From NCBI RefSeq assembly GCF_011067745.1, contig NZ_JAAMPJ010000002.1, positions 682,001 through 746,000 of the forward strand: a stretch of 64,000 nt of DNA, written 5' to 3'. A program made the translations under genes and the position numbers. Position 1 is the stretch's first letter, and every line of letters begins with the position of its first letter. The notes beneath the pieces were generated by a model, which saw nothing but the letters and a program-made list of their open reading frames with translations, searched no databases and had not been told where the DNA came from. The DNA comes from Lentzea alba. GTDB lineage: Bacteria > Actinomycetota > Actinomycetes > Mycobacteriales > Pseudonocardiaceae. Below, one piece after another: positions 51,137 to 59,822 of the stretch.

Positions 51137-52260
51137 CCACCAGGCTCGACTTCGACCCGCTGCTGGACGACCCGGGCACCCGCGTGCTGGTCTGCTGCGG
51201 CTCCGGTGGCGTCGGCAAGACGACGACCGCGGCGGCGCTGGCGTTGCGGGCGGCGGAACGCGGCCGGCGCGTGGTCGTGCTGACGATCGACCCGGCGCGG
51301 CGGCTGGCGCAGTCGCTGGGCCTGCGGGAGCTCGACAACACCCCGCGCGAGGTCGTCGTCGACGGCTTCGAGCCCAAGGGCGAGCTGTTCGCGATGATGC
51401 TGGACATGCGTCGCACGTTCGACGACATGGTGCTGACCCACGCGGGCCGAGACCGGGCCGACCAGATCCTGTCGAACCCCTTCTACCAGACCATTTCCTC
51501 GTCGTTCTCCGGCACGCAGGAGTACATGGCGATGGAGAAGCTCGGCCAGCTGGTGGCGCAGGACGACTGGGACCTGATCATCGTCGACACCCCGCCGTCG
51601 CGGTCGGCGCTGGACTTCCTGGACGCGCCGCAGCGGTTGTCGACCGTGCTCGACGGCAAGTTCATCCGCATGCTCTCCGCGCCCGCACGCGCGAGCGGCC
51701 GAGGTTTGCTCAAGATCGTCGGAACCGGTTTCAGCCTTTTCACGCGTGCCGTGTCGACGATCGTCGGCGGCCAGCTGTTGCAGGACGCGTCGACATTCGT
51801 TCAGGCGTTCGACAGCATGTTCGGCGGATTCCGCGAACGCGCTCAGCGCACGTACGAGCTGCTCCGCTCACCGGGCACCGGATTTGTCGTGGTGGCGGCC
51901 GCGGAACCGGACGCGTTGCGCGAGGCGAGCTATTTCGTCGAACGGCTGAGCGCCGAAGGCATGCCGCTGTGCGGGCTCGTGGCGAACAGGACTCATCCCG
52001 TGCTCGCGACGGACCTGCCGGCGGCGAACGCGCTCGCCGCAGCGGACGACCTGGACCGCTCCGGTGATGCGCCGCTCGCGGCGGCGGTGCTCCGGTTGCA
52101 TGCGGACCGGGCAGCAGTCGCCAGTCGGGAAAAGCGGCTGCTGGCCCGGTTCACACGTGCTCACCCCGGTGTTGCGCTGGTCGGCGTGCCCGCGTTGCCC
52201 GCGGACGTGCACGACCTGGACGGCCTCCGAGAGATAGGTCGGCGCCTCGCCGGGGAGTAG
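51133..52260 (+). CDS. ArsA/Get3-like ATPase, subunit B (Rv3680-like)
   Basis: Protein of 375 residues. Walker A reads [10 protein letters not shown]: serine stands at the signature-lysine position. [17 protein letters not shown] is the switch II region and [14 protein letters not shown] the conserved Get3 segment. Long hydrophobic middle part ([26 protein letters not shown] region) could form a client groove. Starts on GTG overlapping the previous stop; order and orientation match Rv3679-Rv3680, followed by whiB4 on the opposite strand. Confidence 0.9.
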   Translation: MTTRLDFDPLLDDPGTRVLVCCGSGGVGKTTTAAALALRAAERGRRVVVLTIDPARRLAQSLGLRELDNTPREVVVDGFEPKGELFAMMLDMRRTFDDMVLTHAGRDRADQILSNPFYQTISSSFSGTQEYMAMEKLGQLVAQDDWDLIIVDTPPSRSALDFLDAPQRLSTVLDGKFIRMLSAPARASGRGLLKIVGTGFSLFTRAVSTIVGGQLLQDASTFVQAFDSMFGGFRERAQRTYELLRSPGTGFVVVAAAEPDALREASYFVERLSAEGMPLCGLVANRTHPVLATDLPAANALAAADDLDRSGDAPLAAAVLRLHADRAAVASREKRLLARFTRAHPGVALVGVPALPADVHDLDGLREIGRRLAGE

Positions 52261-52263
52261 TAG

Positions 52264-52554
52264 TTATCCCACCCTGGTGTCTTCGAGGTGCTCCTGACGT
52301 GCGGTGTCGAGCAGTTCGAACCACGACTCCACGTCAGGCCGGCGACGCAGCAGAGCACGGCGTTCGCGCTCGGTCATGCCTCCCCAGACCCCGAACTCGA
52401 TCCTGTTATCCAGCGCTTCGGCCAGGCATTCCATGCGAACTGGGCAACCCAGGCACACGAGCTTCGCCTTGCGCTGCTCCGCACCTCGTACGAAGAGCTG
52501 GTCAGGCTCTTCGTCTCGGCACGAAGCGTTGATACGCCAATCCCCCTGGTTCAT
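52264..52554 (-). CDS. whiB4: WhiB-family iron-sulfur regulator, WhiB4 type
   Basis: Protein of 96 residues with four cysteines: one in NASC near residue 12 and the trio CLGCPVRMEC, binding a [4Fe-4S] cluster, then the GVWGG turn (FGVWGGMTERERR) and a basic tail for DNA contact. Position next to the ArsA pair and ponA2 equals Rv3681c. In mycobacteria WhiB4 is an oxygen/redox-sensitive repressor of antioxidant genes. ATG chosen because GAGGAG lies 9 bases upstream; an in-frame GTG three codons before is worse placed. Confidence 0.93.
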   Translation of the reverse strand: MNQGDWRINASCRDEEPDQLFVRGAEQRKAKLVCLGCPVRMECLAEALDNRIEFGVWGGMTERERRALLRRRPDVESWFELLDTARQEHLEDTRVG

Positions 52555-52792
52555 ATCCCCCACTCCTCAGTGCTGTCCAAATGTGGAAAATCCGCCACAC
52601 CCCTGCCACGGATGCCGTAGCGTTCGAGCTACGGCTGCATTCCTTGGACGTTGACGGACTGTAGTGCCGTTCGGTTCCACGTCCAACCCTGGGTCACCCG
52701 ACTGTTACCTGTCTTGCGTATCTCTACTCATGCTGAGTAACGGGGCTTACTGATCACCTTCACCCGTTCGTGTACGGCGTACGCTGACCCGC

Positions 52793-55243
52793 GTGCGAGT
52801 CAGGAATGGCGTGCTCAAGATGCTCGGCCTGTGCCTGCTGGCTGGGGTTCTCCTCGCCGGCATGCTGTTCCCAGTCGTGGGCGCGACGGGCCTGGTGTCC
52901 AACCGCGCCAGCGACACCGTGGACAGCATCTCCGCCGACCTCGTGACCACGGACCCCCCGCTGATCACCAAGGTCACCGACAAGGACGGGCAGCCGATCG
53001 CCTACCTGTTCGACCAGTACAGAGTCCTCACACCACCCGAGAAGATCTCGCCGACCATGAAGGCGGCGCTGATCTCGGTGGAGGACCGCCGGTTCTACGA
53101 GCACCAGGGCGTGGACTGGAAGGGCACCATCCGCGCCGGGCTGACGAACCAGGTCAGCGGCTCAGTGTCGCAGGGCGCGTCCACGCTGACCCAGCAGTAC
53201 GTCAAGAACTACCTGGTCCACGTGGTGGCGCGGAACAACAAGCTGGAGCAGGCCAAGGCCCAGGAGCAGACCATCGCGCGCAAGATGCGCGAGGCCCGGA
53301 TCTCGTTGCAGCTGGAGCGAAAGCTCGGCAAGGAGGAGATCCTCGCCCGGTACCTCAACGTCGTTCCTTTTGGTTCGACGATTTACGGCATCGCGGCGGC
53401 GGCGCAGGCTTACTTCAACACGACGCCGGACAAGTTGACGGTTCCGCAGGCCGCGATGCTCGCGGGAATGGTGAACAGTCCGTCAGCACTCGACCCCGAA
53501 GCGTATCCGGACAAAGCTTTGGACCGGCGCAACAAAGTGATCGACAGGATGGTCGAGAACGACAAGCTGTCGCGCGACGCGGGTGAGGCCGCGAAGAAGG
53601 AAGGCCTCGGACTCGCAACGCCGGTTCGCACGCCACCGAACGGTTGTGTAGGCGCCGGTCCGGAAAACGGTTTCTTCTGTTCCTACGTGGTGAACTACTT
53701 GCAACGCGCCGGTTTCAGCGAAGAGCAGTTGCGCACCGGCGGTTACACCATTCAGACCACTTTGGACAGAGCGGTCACCTCGCAGGCGAAGGCGGCCGCG
53801 GAGGCGGGCGTCGCCAAGGGCACCGACGGCATCGCGAACACGATGGCCGTGGTGAAGCCCGGCAAGGAACGCCACGACGTGCTCGCGCTGGTCGCGAACC
53901 GCGACTACGGCCTGAAGGCGGACCAGAACCAGACGACGTTCGACCTGCCCAGCGGCGTGGAGAACAAGTTCGGCGCGGGCTCCGTCTACAAGGTCTTCAC
54001 GGCCGCGGCGGCGCTGGAGAAGGGTCTCGGCATCGAGAACGTCATCCAGACGCCGACCTCGTACACCTCGAAGGTCTTCAAGGGCGGCGCCCAGCGGTGC
54101 CCGTCGACCGGTGAGCCCGGCACCCGCTGGTACTGCCTGAGCAACTTCGACTCGAGCTACCCGTCGTCGATGACGCTGCAGGCGGCTCTGCAGACCTCGC
54201 CGAACACCGGCTTCGTGATCCTCGAAGAGCTGACCGGCATGGACGCCGTCGTCGACATGGCGTCCCGGCTGGGCATGCGCGAGACGATGGCGACGAACCT
54301 GCAGGGCACCCGGCCGGACCCGAAGGCCAAGGACAAGCAGAACCGCATCTCGCAGACCGAGTTCTACAAGCAGAACGGCGGCAACGCGTCGTTCACGCTC
54401 TCGCCCGCACCCGTGTCCACTCTGGAGCTGGCGAACGTCGCCGCGACCATCGTGAGCGGTGGCAAGTGGTGCCCGCCCACCCCGATCGCCAAGGTGCTCG
54501 ACCGCAACGGCAAGGCCGTGCAGGTCAACGAGGCGCCGTGCGAGCAGGTCGTGGCCGAGGGCCTCGCGAACGGTCTCGCGATCGGCATGAGCAAGGACGA
54601 CCAGGGCAACGGCACTGCCGCGGGAGCGGCCCGCGCGGCCAAGTGGACCCGCCCGATGATCGGCAAGACCGGCACCACCGAGGAGTACAAGTCGGCCGCG
54701 TTCATCGGCGCGACCCCGGACTTCGCGGGCGCCGTGCAGACGTTCAACGACGGCACCAACCCGCGTCCGATCTGCCTGGCCGGCGCGCCCCGGTTGTGCG
54801 GCAGCGGCAACATCTTCGGCGGCTCCGTCCCGGCCAAGACGTGGTTCACGACGATGTCGGCGATGCACGCCTCGCTGCCGGTGTCGCAGCTCGCACCGGC
54901 GGACCCGCGCTACCTCAAGGGCGGCAAGGAGATCCAGGTCCCCGACGTCGTCGGCAAGCAGGTCAACGACGCCATGCGGACCCTGGAGCAGGCCGGCTAC
55001 AAGGTGAACCTGCAGACAGTCAACTCCGACCAGCCGAAGGGGACGGTCGTGAGCCAGTCGCCGCGCGGAAACGCGTTGCGCGGCACGGTGATCACGCTGT
55101 CGGTCAGCTCGGGCTACGTGCCGCCGCCGGTGGCCACGGAGCCCACGAACCAGCCGCCGCCGGGCACTCCCGGCAACCCCGGCAACCCGAACGAACCGCC
55201 ACCGATCACGCTGCCGACCGAACCCGGCATCCCCAGGAGGTAG
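52793..55243 (+). CDS. ponA2: Bifunctional penicillin-binding protein, PonA2 type, with PASTA domain
   Basis: Class A PBP of 816 residues. Membrane anchor (LGLCLLAGVLLAGMLFPVVG), glycosyltransferase with EDRRFYEHQGVDW near residue 97, transpeptidase with SVYK near 396, SPN near 468 and KTGTTE near 624, one PASTA domain (VPDVVGKQVNDAM, about 716-772) and a Pro-rich tail. Builds and cross-links peptidoglycan outside the membrane. TACGCT is 7 bases before the GTG start, so translation is probably leaderless. Matches Rv3682. Confidence 0.95.
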   Translation: MRVRNGVLKMLGLCLLAGVLLAGMLFPVVGATGLVSNRASDTVDSISADLVTTDPPLITKVTDKDGQPIAYLFDQYRVLTPPEKISPTMKAALISVEDRRFYEHQGVDWKGTIRAGLTNQVSGSVSQGASTLTQQYVKNYLVHVVARNNKLEQAKAQEQTIARKMREARISLQLERKLGKEEILARYLNVVPFGSTIYGIAAAAQAYFNTTPDKLTVPQAAMLAGMVNSPSALDPEAYPDKALDRRNKVIDRMVENDKLSRDAGEAAKKEGLGLATPVRTPPNGCVGAGPENGFFCSYVVNYLQRAGFSEEQLRTGGYTIQTTLDRAVTSQAKAAAEAGVAKGTDGIANTMAVVKPGKERHDVLALVANRDYGLKADQNQTTFDLPSGVENKFGAGSVYKVFTAAAALEKGLGIENVIQTPTSYTSKVFKGGAQRCPSTGEPGTRWYCLSNFDSSYPSSMTLQAALQTSPNTGFVILEELTGMDAVVDMASRLGMRETMATNLQGTRPDPKAKDKQNRISQTEFYKQNGGNASFTLSPAPVSTLELANVAATIVSGGKWCPPTPIAKVLDRNGKAVQVNEAPCEQVVAEGLANGLAIGMSKDDQGNGTAAGAARAAKWTRPMIGKTGTTEEYKSAAFIGATPDFAGAVQTFNDGTNPRPICLAGAPRLCGSGNIFGGSVPAKTWFTTMSAMHASLPVSQLAPADPRYLKGGKEIQVPDVVGKQVNDAMRTLEQAGYKVNLQTVNSDQPKGTVVSQSPRGNALRGTVITLSVSSGYVPPPVATEPTNQPPPGTPGNPGNPNEPPPITLPTEPGIPRR

Positions 55244-55246
55244 GAG

Positions 55247-55906
55247 CTACCGGTCGTCGGCGAGCAGCTGCTTGAGCCGCTGGACGCTCGTGTCGATGTG
55301 GGCGCTGATCTCGGCGACCGCGCGGTCACGGTCGCCGGCGCGGATGGCGTCGACGATGACCCGGTGCTCGGCGACGATCTCGTCCGGCGTGTCGTCCTTC
55401 GAGAGGACCGTGAGGTAGAAGCGCAGTTCCTTGGTCATCGCGGCGTAGAAGTCGTCGAGCCGTGAGCTGTCGAGCGTGGTCACGATCGCCTGGTGGAAGG
55501 CCAGATCGCGGTCGACGATCTGCTTCGGGTCACCGGTTTTCGCGGCCTCCACCAGGTCGTCGAACGCCGTGTTGATCGCTTGCAGCTGCTCGGGACGCGG
55601 AGTGCGGACCGCCGCGGCCGTTTCCAGGCGTTCGCGCGCGGTGTAGAGGGCCTCGACGTTCTCCGGCGTCGGCGCGATGACGACGGCGCCGCGGTTGACC
55701 TCGTAGCGGACCAGGCCGGTGAGCTCCAGGATGCGCACGGCCTCGCGGATGGTGTTGCGGGCGACGCCCAGTTCGGCGGCGATCGCACTCTCCCGGAGCC
55801 TGTCGCCTGGCCCGAAAGCGCCGGCCATGATCCGGTCGGCGAGGCCGTCGGCCAGCTGCTGGGCCGTGGTGGTGCGGCGCACTTCGAGGCCGTCGAGGGC
55901 TGACAT
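55247..55906 (-). CDS. GntR-family regulator, FadR subfamily (FCD domain)
   Basis: Protein of 219 residues. Winged helix: LADGLADRIMAGAFGPGDRLRESAIA with LGVARNTIREAVRILEL as recognition helix; the C-terminal FCD domain has DLAFHQAIV and EHRVIVDAIRAGD with the metal-binding Asp and His residues. Divergent from a HAD-type hydrolase; a perfect palindrome lies between the two. Likely autorepressor and repressor of that gene, with an unknown carboxylate as ligand. Confidence 0.9.
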   Translation of the reverse strand: MSALDGLEVRRTTTAQQLADGLADRIMAGAFGPGDRLRESAIAAELGVARNTIREAVRILELTGLVRYEVNRGAVVIAPTPENVEALYTARERLETAAAVRTPRPEQLQAINTAFDDLVEAAKTGDPKQIVDRDLAFHQAIVTTLDSSRLDDFYAAMTKELRFYLTVLSKDDTPDEIVAEHRVIVDAIRAGDRDRAVAEISAHIDTSVQRLKQLLADDR

Positions 55907-55923
55907 GTGGCCAGCTTAACCGG

Positions 55924-55952
55924 TTGCCCTACAGTTGAACTGTACTACAGTT
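55924..55952. promoter_or_regulatory. Operator/promoter between gntR and HAD gene
   Basis: Perfect 15-base palindrome TACAGTT-G-AACTGTA (55930-55944) plus a direct copy TACAGTT (55946-55952). On the plus strand TTGCCC (55924-55929), 16 bases and TACAGT (55946-55951) form a promoter whose spacer is filled by the palindrome. Confidence 0.7.
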
Positions 55953-55958
55953 TGGTTC

Positions 55959-56675
55959 ATGGACCTGACGAAGTTCCAGGCACTCAGCTTCGACTGCTAC
56001 GGCACGCTCATCGACTGGGAAAGCGGTCTCGCCGCGGTGCTTTCGCCGTGGGCGCGCGAACAGGGGCTCGAACTCTCCACGGAGGAGCTGCTGCTCGCGT
56101 ACAGCTCGCACGAGGCGGCCGTGGCGGCGGAGACGCCGTTCCGGCTGTATCCCGACGTGCTGGCCACGGCCTTCCGCCGGGCCGGCGCCGAACTGGGACG
56201 CGAGGTGAGCGACTCGTGGGCTCGGCGGCTGGGCGACTCGGTGCCGGACTGGCCGGCGTTCCCCGATTCCGCCGACGCGCTGGCCCGACTGGCCGCGCAC
56301 TACCAGCTGATCATCCTGTCCAACGTGCACCGCGCCGGGTTCGCGGGCAGTAACCGGCAGCTGCGCGGGGACTTCGCAGCGATCATCACCGCGGAGGACG
56401 TCGGCGCGTACAAGCCGGCCGAGAACCACTTCCGGGCGTTGGACGCAACGCTTTCCGAGCTGGGCGTGGAGCGTTCGGGCCTGCTGCACGTGGCGCAGAG
56501 CCTGTTCCACGACCACGTCCCGGCGAAGCGGGAGGGGCTGCCGTCGGTGTGGATCAACCGTCGGCGCGACCAGCCGGGCTGGGGCGCGACGCCCGAGCCG
56601 TCCGGGGAGTTCAGCTACGACCTGGAGTTCGGGTCGATGGGCGAGTTCGCGGACGCTGTCGACAAAGCGTTCTAG
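55959..56675 (+). CDS. HAD hydrolase, haloacid-dehalogenase type II-like
   Basis: Protein of 238 residues. Motif I SFDCYGTLIDWE (nucleophile Asp in FDCYGT), motif II ILSNVH, motif III AYKPAENHFR, motif IV HVAQSLFHDHVPAK. The SFDCYGT and SLFHD forms are typical of the L-2-haloacid dehalogenase group, although many members act on phosphates. TACAGT is 7 bases before the ATG. Probably under control of the divergent GntR repressor. Terminator follows. Confidence 0.88.
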   Translation: MDLTKFQALSFDCYGTLIDWESGLAAVLSPWAREQGLELSTEELLLAYSSHEAAVAAETPFRLYPDVLATAFRRAGAELGREVSDSWARRLGDSVPDWPAFPDSADALARLAAHYQLIILSNVHRAGFAGSNRQLRGDFAAIITAEDVGAYKPAENHFRALDATLSELGVERSGLLHVAQSLFHDHVPAKREGLPSVWINRRRDQPGWGATPEPSGEFSYDLEFGSMGEFADAVDKAF

Positions 56676-56681
56676 AAATGG

Positions 56682-56711
56682 GTGCCGCAGCGGTTTCGGC
56701 CGCTGCGGCAC
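56682..56711. terminator. Bidirectional terminator between HAD gene and yqeY
   Basis: Perfect 12-base stem GTGCCGCAGCGG / CCGCTGCGGCAC with loop TTTCGG between convergent genes, 6 bases after the HAD stop and 7 before the yqeY stop. Confidence 0.85.
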
Positions 56712-56718
56712 GACGTTC

Positions 56719-57189
56719 TCAGGAGGTCAGCCTGGCCTTCACCGCGGCGGCGACGCGGCCACCCTCGGCGCGCCCGGCGACCTCGGCGTTGACGGCCTTC
56801 ATGACCTGGCCCATCTGCTTCGGCCCCGGCGTCTCACCGAGCTGCGCGGCAACGGCCTCGACTGCCTTGTCCACAATGGACGCGAGCTCGGCGTCGTCGA
56901 GCTGGGCGGGGAGGTAGGCCTCCAGCACGGCGAGCTCCTGGCGCTCCAACTCGGCCTTCTCGGCGCGCCCGGCGCCGTCGAAGGCCTCGGCGGCCTCCTT
57001 GCGCTTCTTCGCCTCGCGCGAGAGGACCTTCACGACCTCATCGTCGCTGAGCTCACGGGCCTGCTTGCCCGAGACCTCCTCGTTCGTGACAGCCGTGAGC
57101 GCCATCCGCAGCGCACCGGCCGTGACCGTCTCCCTGGCCTTCATCGCCACAGTCAGGTCGTTCTGCAACCGCGTCTTCAACTCCGCCAT
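56719..57189 (-). CDS. yqeY: GatB/YqeY domain protein
   Basis: Protein of 156 residues, LKTRLQNDLTVAMKARE at the start and LEAYLPAQLDDAEL in the middle, ending with the GatB-tail-like GPKQMGQVMKAVNAEVAGRAEGG. YqeY proteins share the tRNA-binding tail of amidotransferase subunit GatB, but their own role is unclear. Single gene, divergent from the metallophosphoesterase. Confidence 0.93.
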   Translation of the reverse strand: MAELKTRLQNDLTVAMKARETVTAGALRMALTAVTNEEVSGKQARELSDDEVVKVLSREAKKRKEAAEAFDGAGRAEKAELERQELAVLEAYLPAQLDDAELASIVDKAVEAVAAQLGETPGPKQMGQVMKAVNAEVAGRAEGGRVAAAVKARLTS

Positions 57190-57257
57190 GGCGCAGAACG
57201 GTACCGCCCGCCGGATGCCGCGCCGATCGAGTTATCCCCCTTCCGTACCCTTGACGC

Positions 57258-58211
57258 GTGAACAAGCTCGGCCGCGCCCTCCTCACCACGACCGCACTCG
57301 GTGCCGCCACCGTCGCGTACGCGGCGGGAATCGAGAGAAGGCACTGGACCCTGCGCACGGCCACGGTGCCGGTGCTGAGCCCCGGCGCGCGCCCGATCCG
57401 CGTGCTGCACATCTCAGACCTGCACATGACGCCGAACCAGGTGTCGAAGCAGCGCTGGGTCGCCGCGCTGGCCGACCTGAACCCCGACCTGGTCGTGAAC
57501 ACGGGCGACAACCTCGCGCACAAGGACGCCGTACCAGGCGTGCTGCGCGCGCTCGGCCCGTTGCTGGACAAGCCGGGCCTGTTCGTCTTCGGCAGCAACG
57601 ACTACTACGCGCCCAAGCTCAAGAACCCGGTGCGCTACCTGCTGCCGTCGTCCAAGACGAAGCGCATCCACGGCGTGACGCTGCCGTGGCGCGACCTCCG
57701 CGCCGGCATGATCGAACGCGGCTGGGAGGACATGACCCACGTCCGCCGCACCATCACGGTGAAGGGCCAGACGATCTTCGTGGCGGGCGTGGACGACCCG
57801 CACCTGAAGCGCGACCGCTACGTCGACATCGCGGGCACCCCGGACCCTCAGGCCGCTTTGCGTCTGGGCATCACGCACTCGCCGGAACCGCGCGTGCTGG
57901 ACCCGTTCGCCGCCGACGGCTACGACTTCGTGATGGCGGGCCACACCCACGGCGGACAATTGCGCGTGCCGTTCTACGGCGCCCTGGTGACGAACTGCGA
58001 ACTGGACCGCGGCCGCGCCCGCGGGGTGTCGCGGTGGGGTTCGCACATGTGGATGAACGTGTCCGCCGGCATGGGCACTTCGCCGTACGCGCCGGTGCGG
58101 TTCTGCTGCCCTCCGGAGGCTTCCCTGCTGACTCTCGTTCCGCGGCCGGTTACGCCTGGTCAGGGGCGAAATGAGGGGGCCCGATTCGGAGCTGGAGCGG
58201 ACATGATGTAG
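57258..58211 (+). CDS. Membrane-associated metallophosphoesterase (Rv3683-like)
   Basis: Calcineurin-like phosphoesterase of 317 residues with an N-terminal hydrophobic segment. Metal ligands: VLHISDLHM, VNTGDN, GSNDYY and GHTHGGQLR (GHTH). Position after ponA2 (here with three inserted genes) matches Rv3683. Substrate unknown, perhaps an envelope phospho-compound. TACCCT ends 6 bases before the GTG start, so it is likely leaderless. A tRNA gene follows by 19 bases. Confidence 0.9.
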   Translation: MNKLGRALLTTTALGAATVAYAAGIERRHWTLRTATVPVLSPGARPIRVLHISDLHMTPNQVSKQRWVAALADLNPDLVVNTGDNLAHKDAVPGVLRALGPLLDKPGLFVFGSNDYYAPKLKNPVRYLLPSSKTKRIHGVTLPWRDLRAGMIERGWEDMTHVRRTITVKGQTIFVAGVDDPHLKRDRYVDIAGTPDPQAALRLGITHSPEPRVLDPFAADGYDFVMAGHTHGGQLRVPFYGALVTNCELDRGRARGVSRWGSHMWMNVSAGMGTSPYAPVRFCCPPEASLLTLVPRPVTPGQGRNEGARFGAGADMM

Positions 58212-58230
58212 AGTTCTACTCGTTCCCAGC

Positions 58231-58305
<75 letters not shown>

Positions 58306-58306
58306 A

Positions 58307-58352
58307 AAAAATCGGGCCGATTCCACGATTTAGTGGAATCGGCCCGATTTTT
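58307..58352 (+). terminator. Intrinsic terminator after tRNA-Pro
   Basis: Perfect 20-base stem AAAAATCGGGCCGATTCCAC / GTGGAATCGGCCCGATTTTT, loop GATTTA, then a T-rich tail TTGTTTTG. Classic factor-independent terminator directly after the tRNA. Confidence 0.95.
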
Positions 58353-58733
58353 GTTTTGTGCATCGAAATGCCCAGCCGTCGAGCTGCCAGCGGTCTCCAC
58401 ATGGCTTTGTCGACAAACCACTTCTCGCCGATTCGCCGGAGTGCTCGCCGACCCCAGGGCCGAAGGTCCCGCCCCCCTCCCTCACAAGGCCACCAATAGT
58501 GCCCGAGGACCACTCGATCGTGTGATGCGGCTCGACACCAGCGGCCACAGAGGCCACCGTGTCTGCATGACGCAGCGCCACCGTTCCGCGCCAAACTATG
58601 CGGAACGTGCACGTAGCGTTAAGCCCTTCGAGTGAAGGTTGACGGTTCAACTCACGGTAAGTAACGGGTGCCTTGATCGACGCGACACAGGCAATGCGTT
58701 CGGCACTCGTTCGAAAGTCGGGAGATGCTTGTG
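58353..58733. other. Intergenic region without recognised gene
   Basis: About 380 bases. An open frame on the minus strand crosses the tRNA terminator and has no family resemblance, and the plus-strand frame is a by-product of the tRNA. TTGACG (58639-58644) could be a -35 box for the following small gene. Base composition is less GC-biased than the coding neighbours. Confidence 0.5.
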
Positions 58734-58955
58734 ATGGACTCCGCCGCCGCCAAACCCGTCCACAGGTCGTGGATCGTCGTAGTCGCAAAGTCCATTGTGG
58801 TCTTGCAGACGCTGGCGATCGTCTACATGCTCACGTCGGCTTGGGTCACCGCCGTTGTGGCAGCCGGATTCGTGGTGGTCGTGGCCGCGGTCAAGGCGTT
58901 GTCGCGGGCTTCGCGTCAGGTCGACCAGATCTTCGAGCAAGAGCTCGGCAAGTAG
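58734..58955 (+). CDS. Small membrane protein, unknown
   Basis: Protein of 73 residues: MDSAAAKPVHRSWIVV then a hydrophobic helix (VVLQTLAIVYMLTSAWVTAVVAAGFVVVV region, possibly two short spans) and an amphipathic tail SRASRQVDQIFEQELG. Start set by GGGAG nine bases before; an ATG three codons earlier is possible. No family recognised. Confidence 0.65.
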   Translation: MDSAAAKPVHRSWIVVVAKSIVVLQTLAIVYMLTSAWVTAVVAAGFVVVVAAVKALSRASRQVDQIFEQELGK

Positions 58956-58979
58956 AACTGTGCCAATAGGATCGGGCAC

Positions 58980-59276
58980 ATGCTGACGCGTGTGTCCGAG
59001 GCTCTCGTGAAGCCGGGGCGGGAGCTGGAGTTCGTCGAACGGGTGCGGGACCTCGTCAGGACGTTTCCGGAGACGTACGACGGACTTGAGGGACACGAGG
59101 TGCTCGTCGACCTCGACGACCCGCTGAAGGTGCGGTACGTGAGCCGGTGGCGGGACGAGCAGGCGCTCGAGAACTACGCGGGGCCTGGCTGGCGCACCGA
59201 CCCGGTGACCTTTCCGGACGAGGACGAGTACCTGCAGCGGCCGTTGGCCCTGCGGCACTTCCGTCACATCAGCTGA
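58980..59276 (+). CDS. ABM-domain-like small protein
   Basis: Protein of 98 residues with a ferredoxin-like pattern: VSEALVKPGRELEFVERVRD and YVSRWRDEQALENY followed by PLALRHFRHIS. This fits the antibiotic-biosynthesis-monooxygenase (ABM) or related dimeric alpha/beta barrel families. No cofactor motif. TAGGAT is 7 bases before the ATG, so likely leaderless. Overlaps the convergent GAF gene by 8 bases. Family call is tentative. Confidence 0.7.
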   Translation: MLTRVSEALVKPGRELEFVERVRDLVRTFPETYDGLEGHEVLVDLDDPLKVRYVSRWRDEQALENYAGPGWRTDPVTFPDEDEYLQRPLALRHFRHIS

Positions 59277-59748
59277 GGAAGCCCCGCGCGGGCAGGCCCT
59301 CCGGGAAGCGTTCCAGGGCGTCGCCGGCGACAGCGGCCAGTGACTCCAGCGTCGCGATTTCGTCGGGGGTCGCGGTGTGCGGAATCGCCCAGTAGCAGCC
59401 GATGGCGCCGATCGGTTCCGGGCGCAGGATCGGGGCCATCAACAGGCTTCGCACGAAGGTCGGCCGATACGCTTCTTGAGGAATCCTCGAATCGAAGCGA
59501 ATGTCCCTGATCGCCACGGTTTGGCGGTGGATCATCGCCCAGCCGCTGATGCAGTTGACCGCGGGGAATCGCTGGCCCTTCCACAACGGACTCATCGAGT
59601 CCTCGTCGGCGTAGTAGCAGAGATCGCCGTCCAGCAGCACCAACGTCGCGCCGTGGGCGGCCAGCGAGGACCGGGCCGTGGTGCGCACGACCTGTTGCAC
59701 TTCCTCCAACGTGGCTGCGCCGGCGAGGCGATCCATCGTTTCGGACAT
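59269..59748 (-). CDS. Stand-alone GAF-domain protein
   Basis: Protein of 159 residues covering a single GAF domain: ATLVLLDGDLCYYADEDS, the middle part FPAVNCISGWAMIHRQ with the conserved SGWA, then APILRPEPIGAIGCYWA. GAF domains bind small ligands or redox signals. No output domain is attached, so it may act through a partner. No strong ribosome site. Partner unknown. Confidence 0.82.
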   Translation of the reverse strand: MSETMDRLAGAATLEEVQQVVRTTARSSLAAHGATLVLLDGDLCYYADEDSMSPLWKGQRFPAVNCISGWAMIHRQTVAIRDIRFDSRIPQEAYRPTFVRSLLMAPILRPEPIGAIGCYWAIPHTATPDEIATLESLAAVAGDALERFPEGLPARGFLS

Positions 59749-59822
59749 GTATCAACGTTAACTCTCGGCGGGCCGCACACCTAGCTATTCCGCTGGCCGG
59801 AGAAACCGGGCGAGTTCGCCGG

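Noticed and set aside
50144-52260. Arsenite efflux ATPase
   Set aside because: No metal-binding cysteine set, no arsB or arsR nearby; gene order fits the mycobacterial Rv3679-Rv3680 pair.
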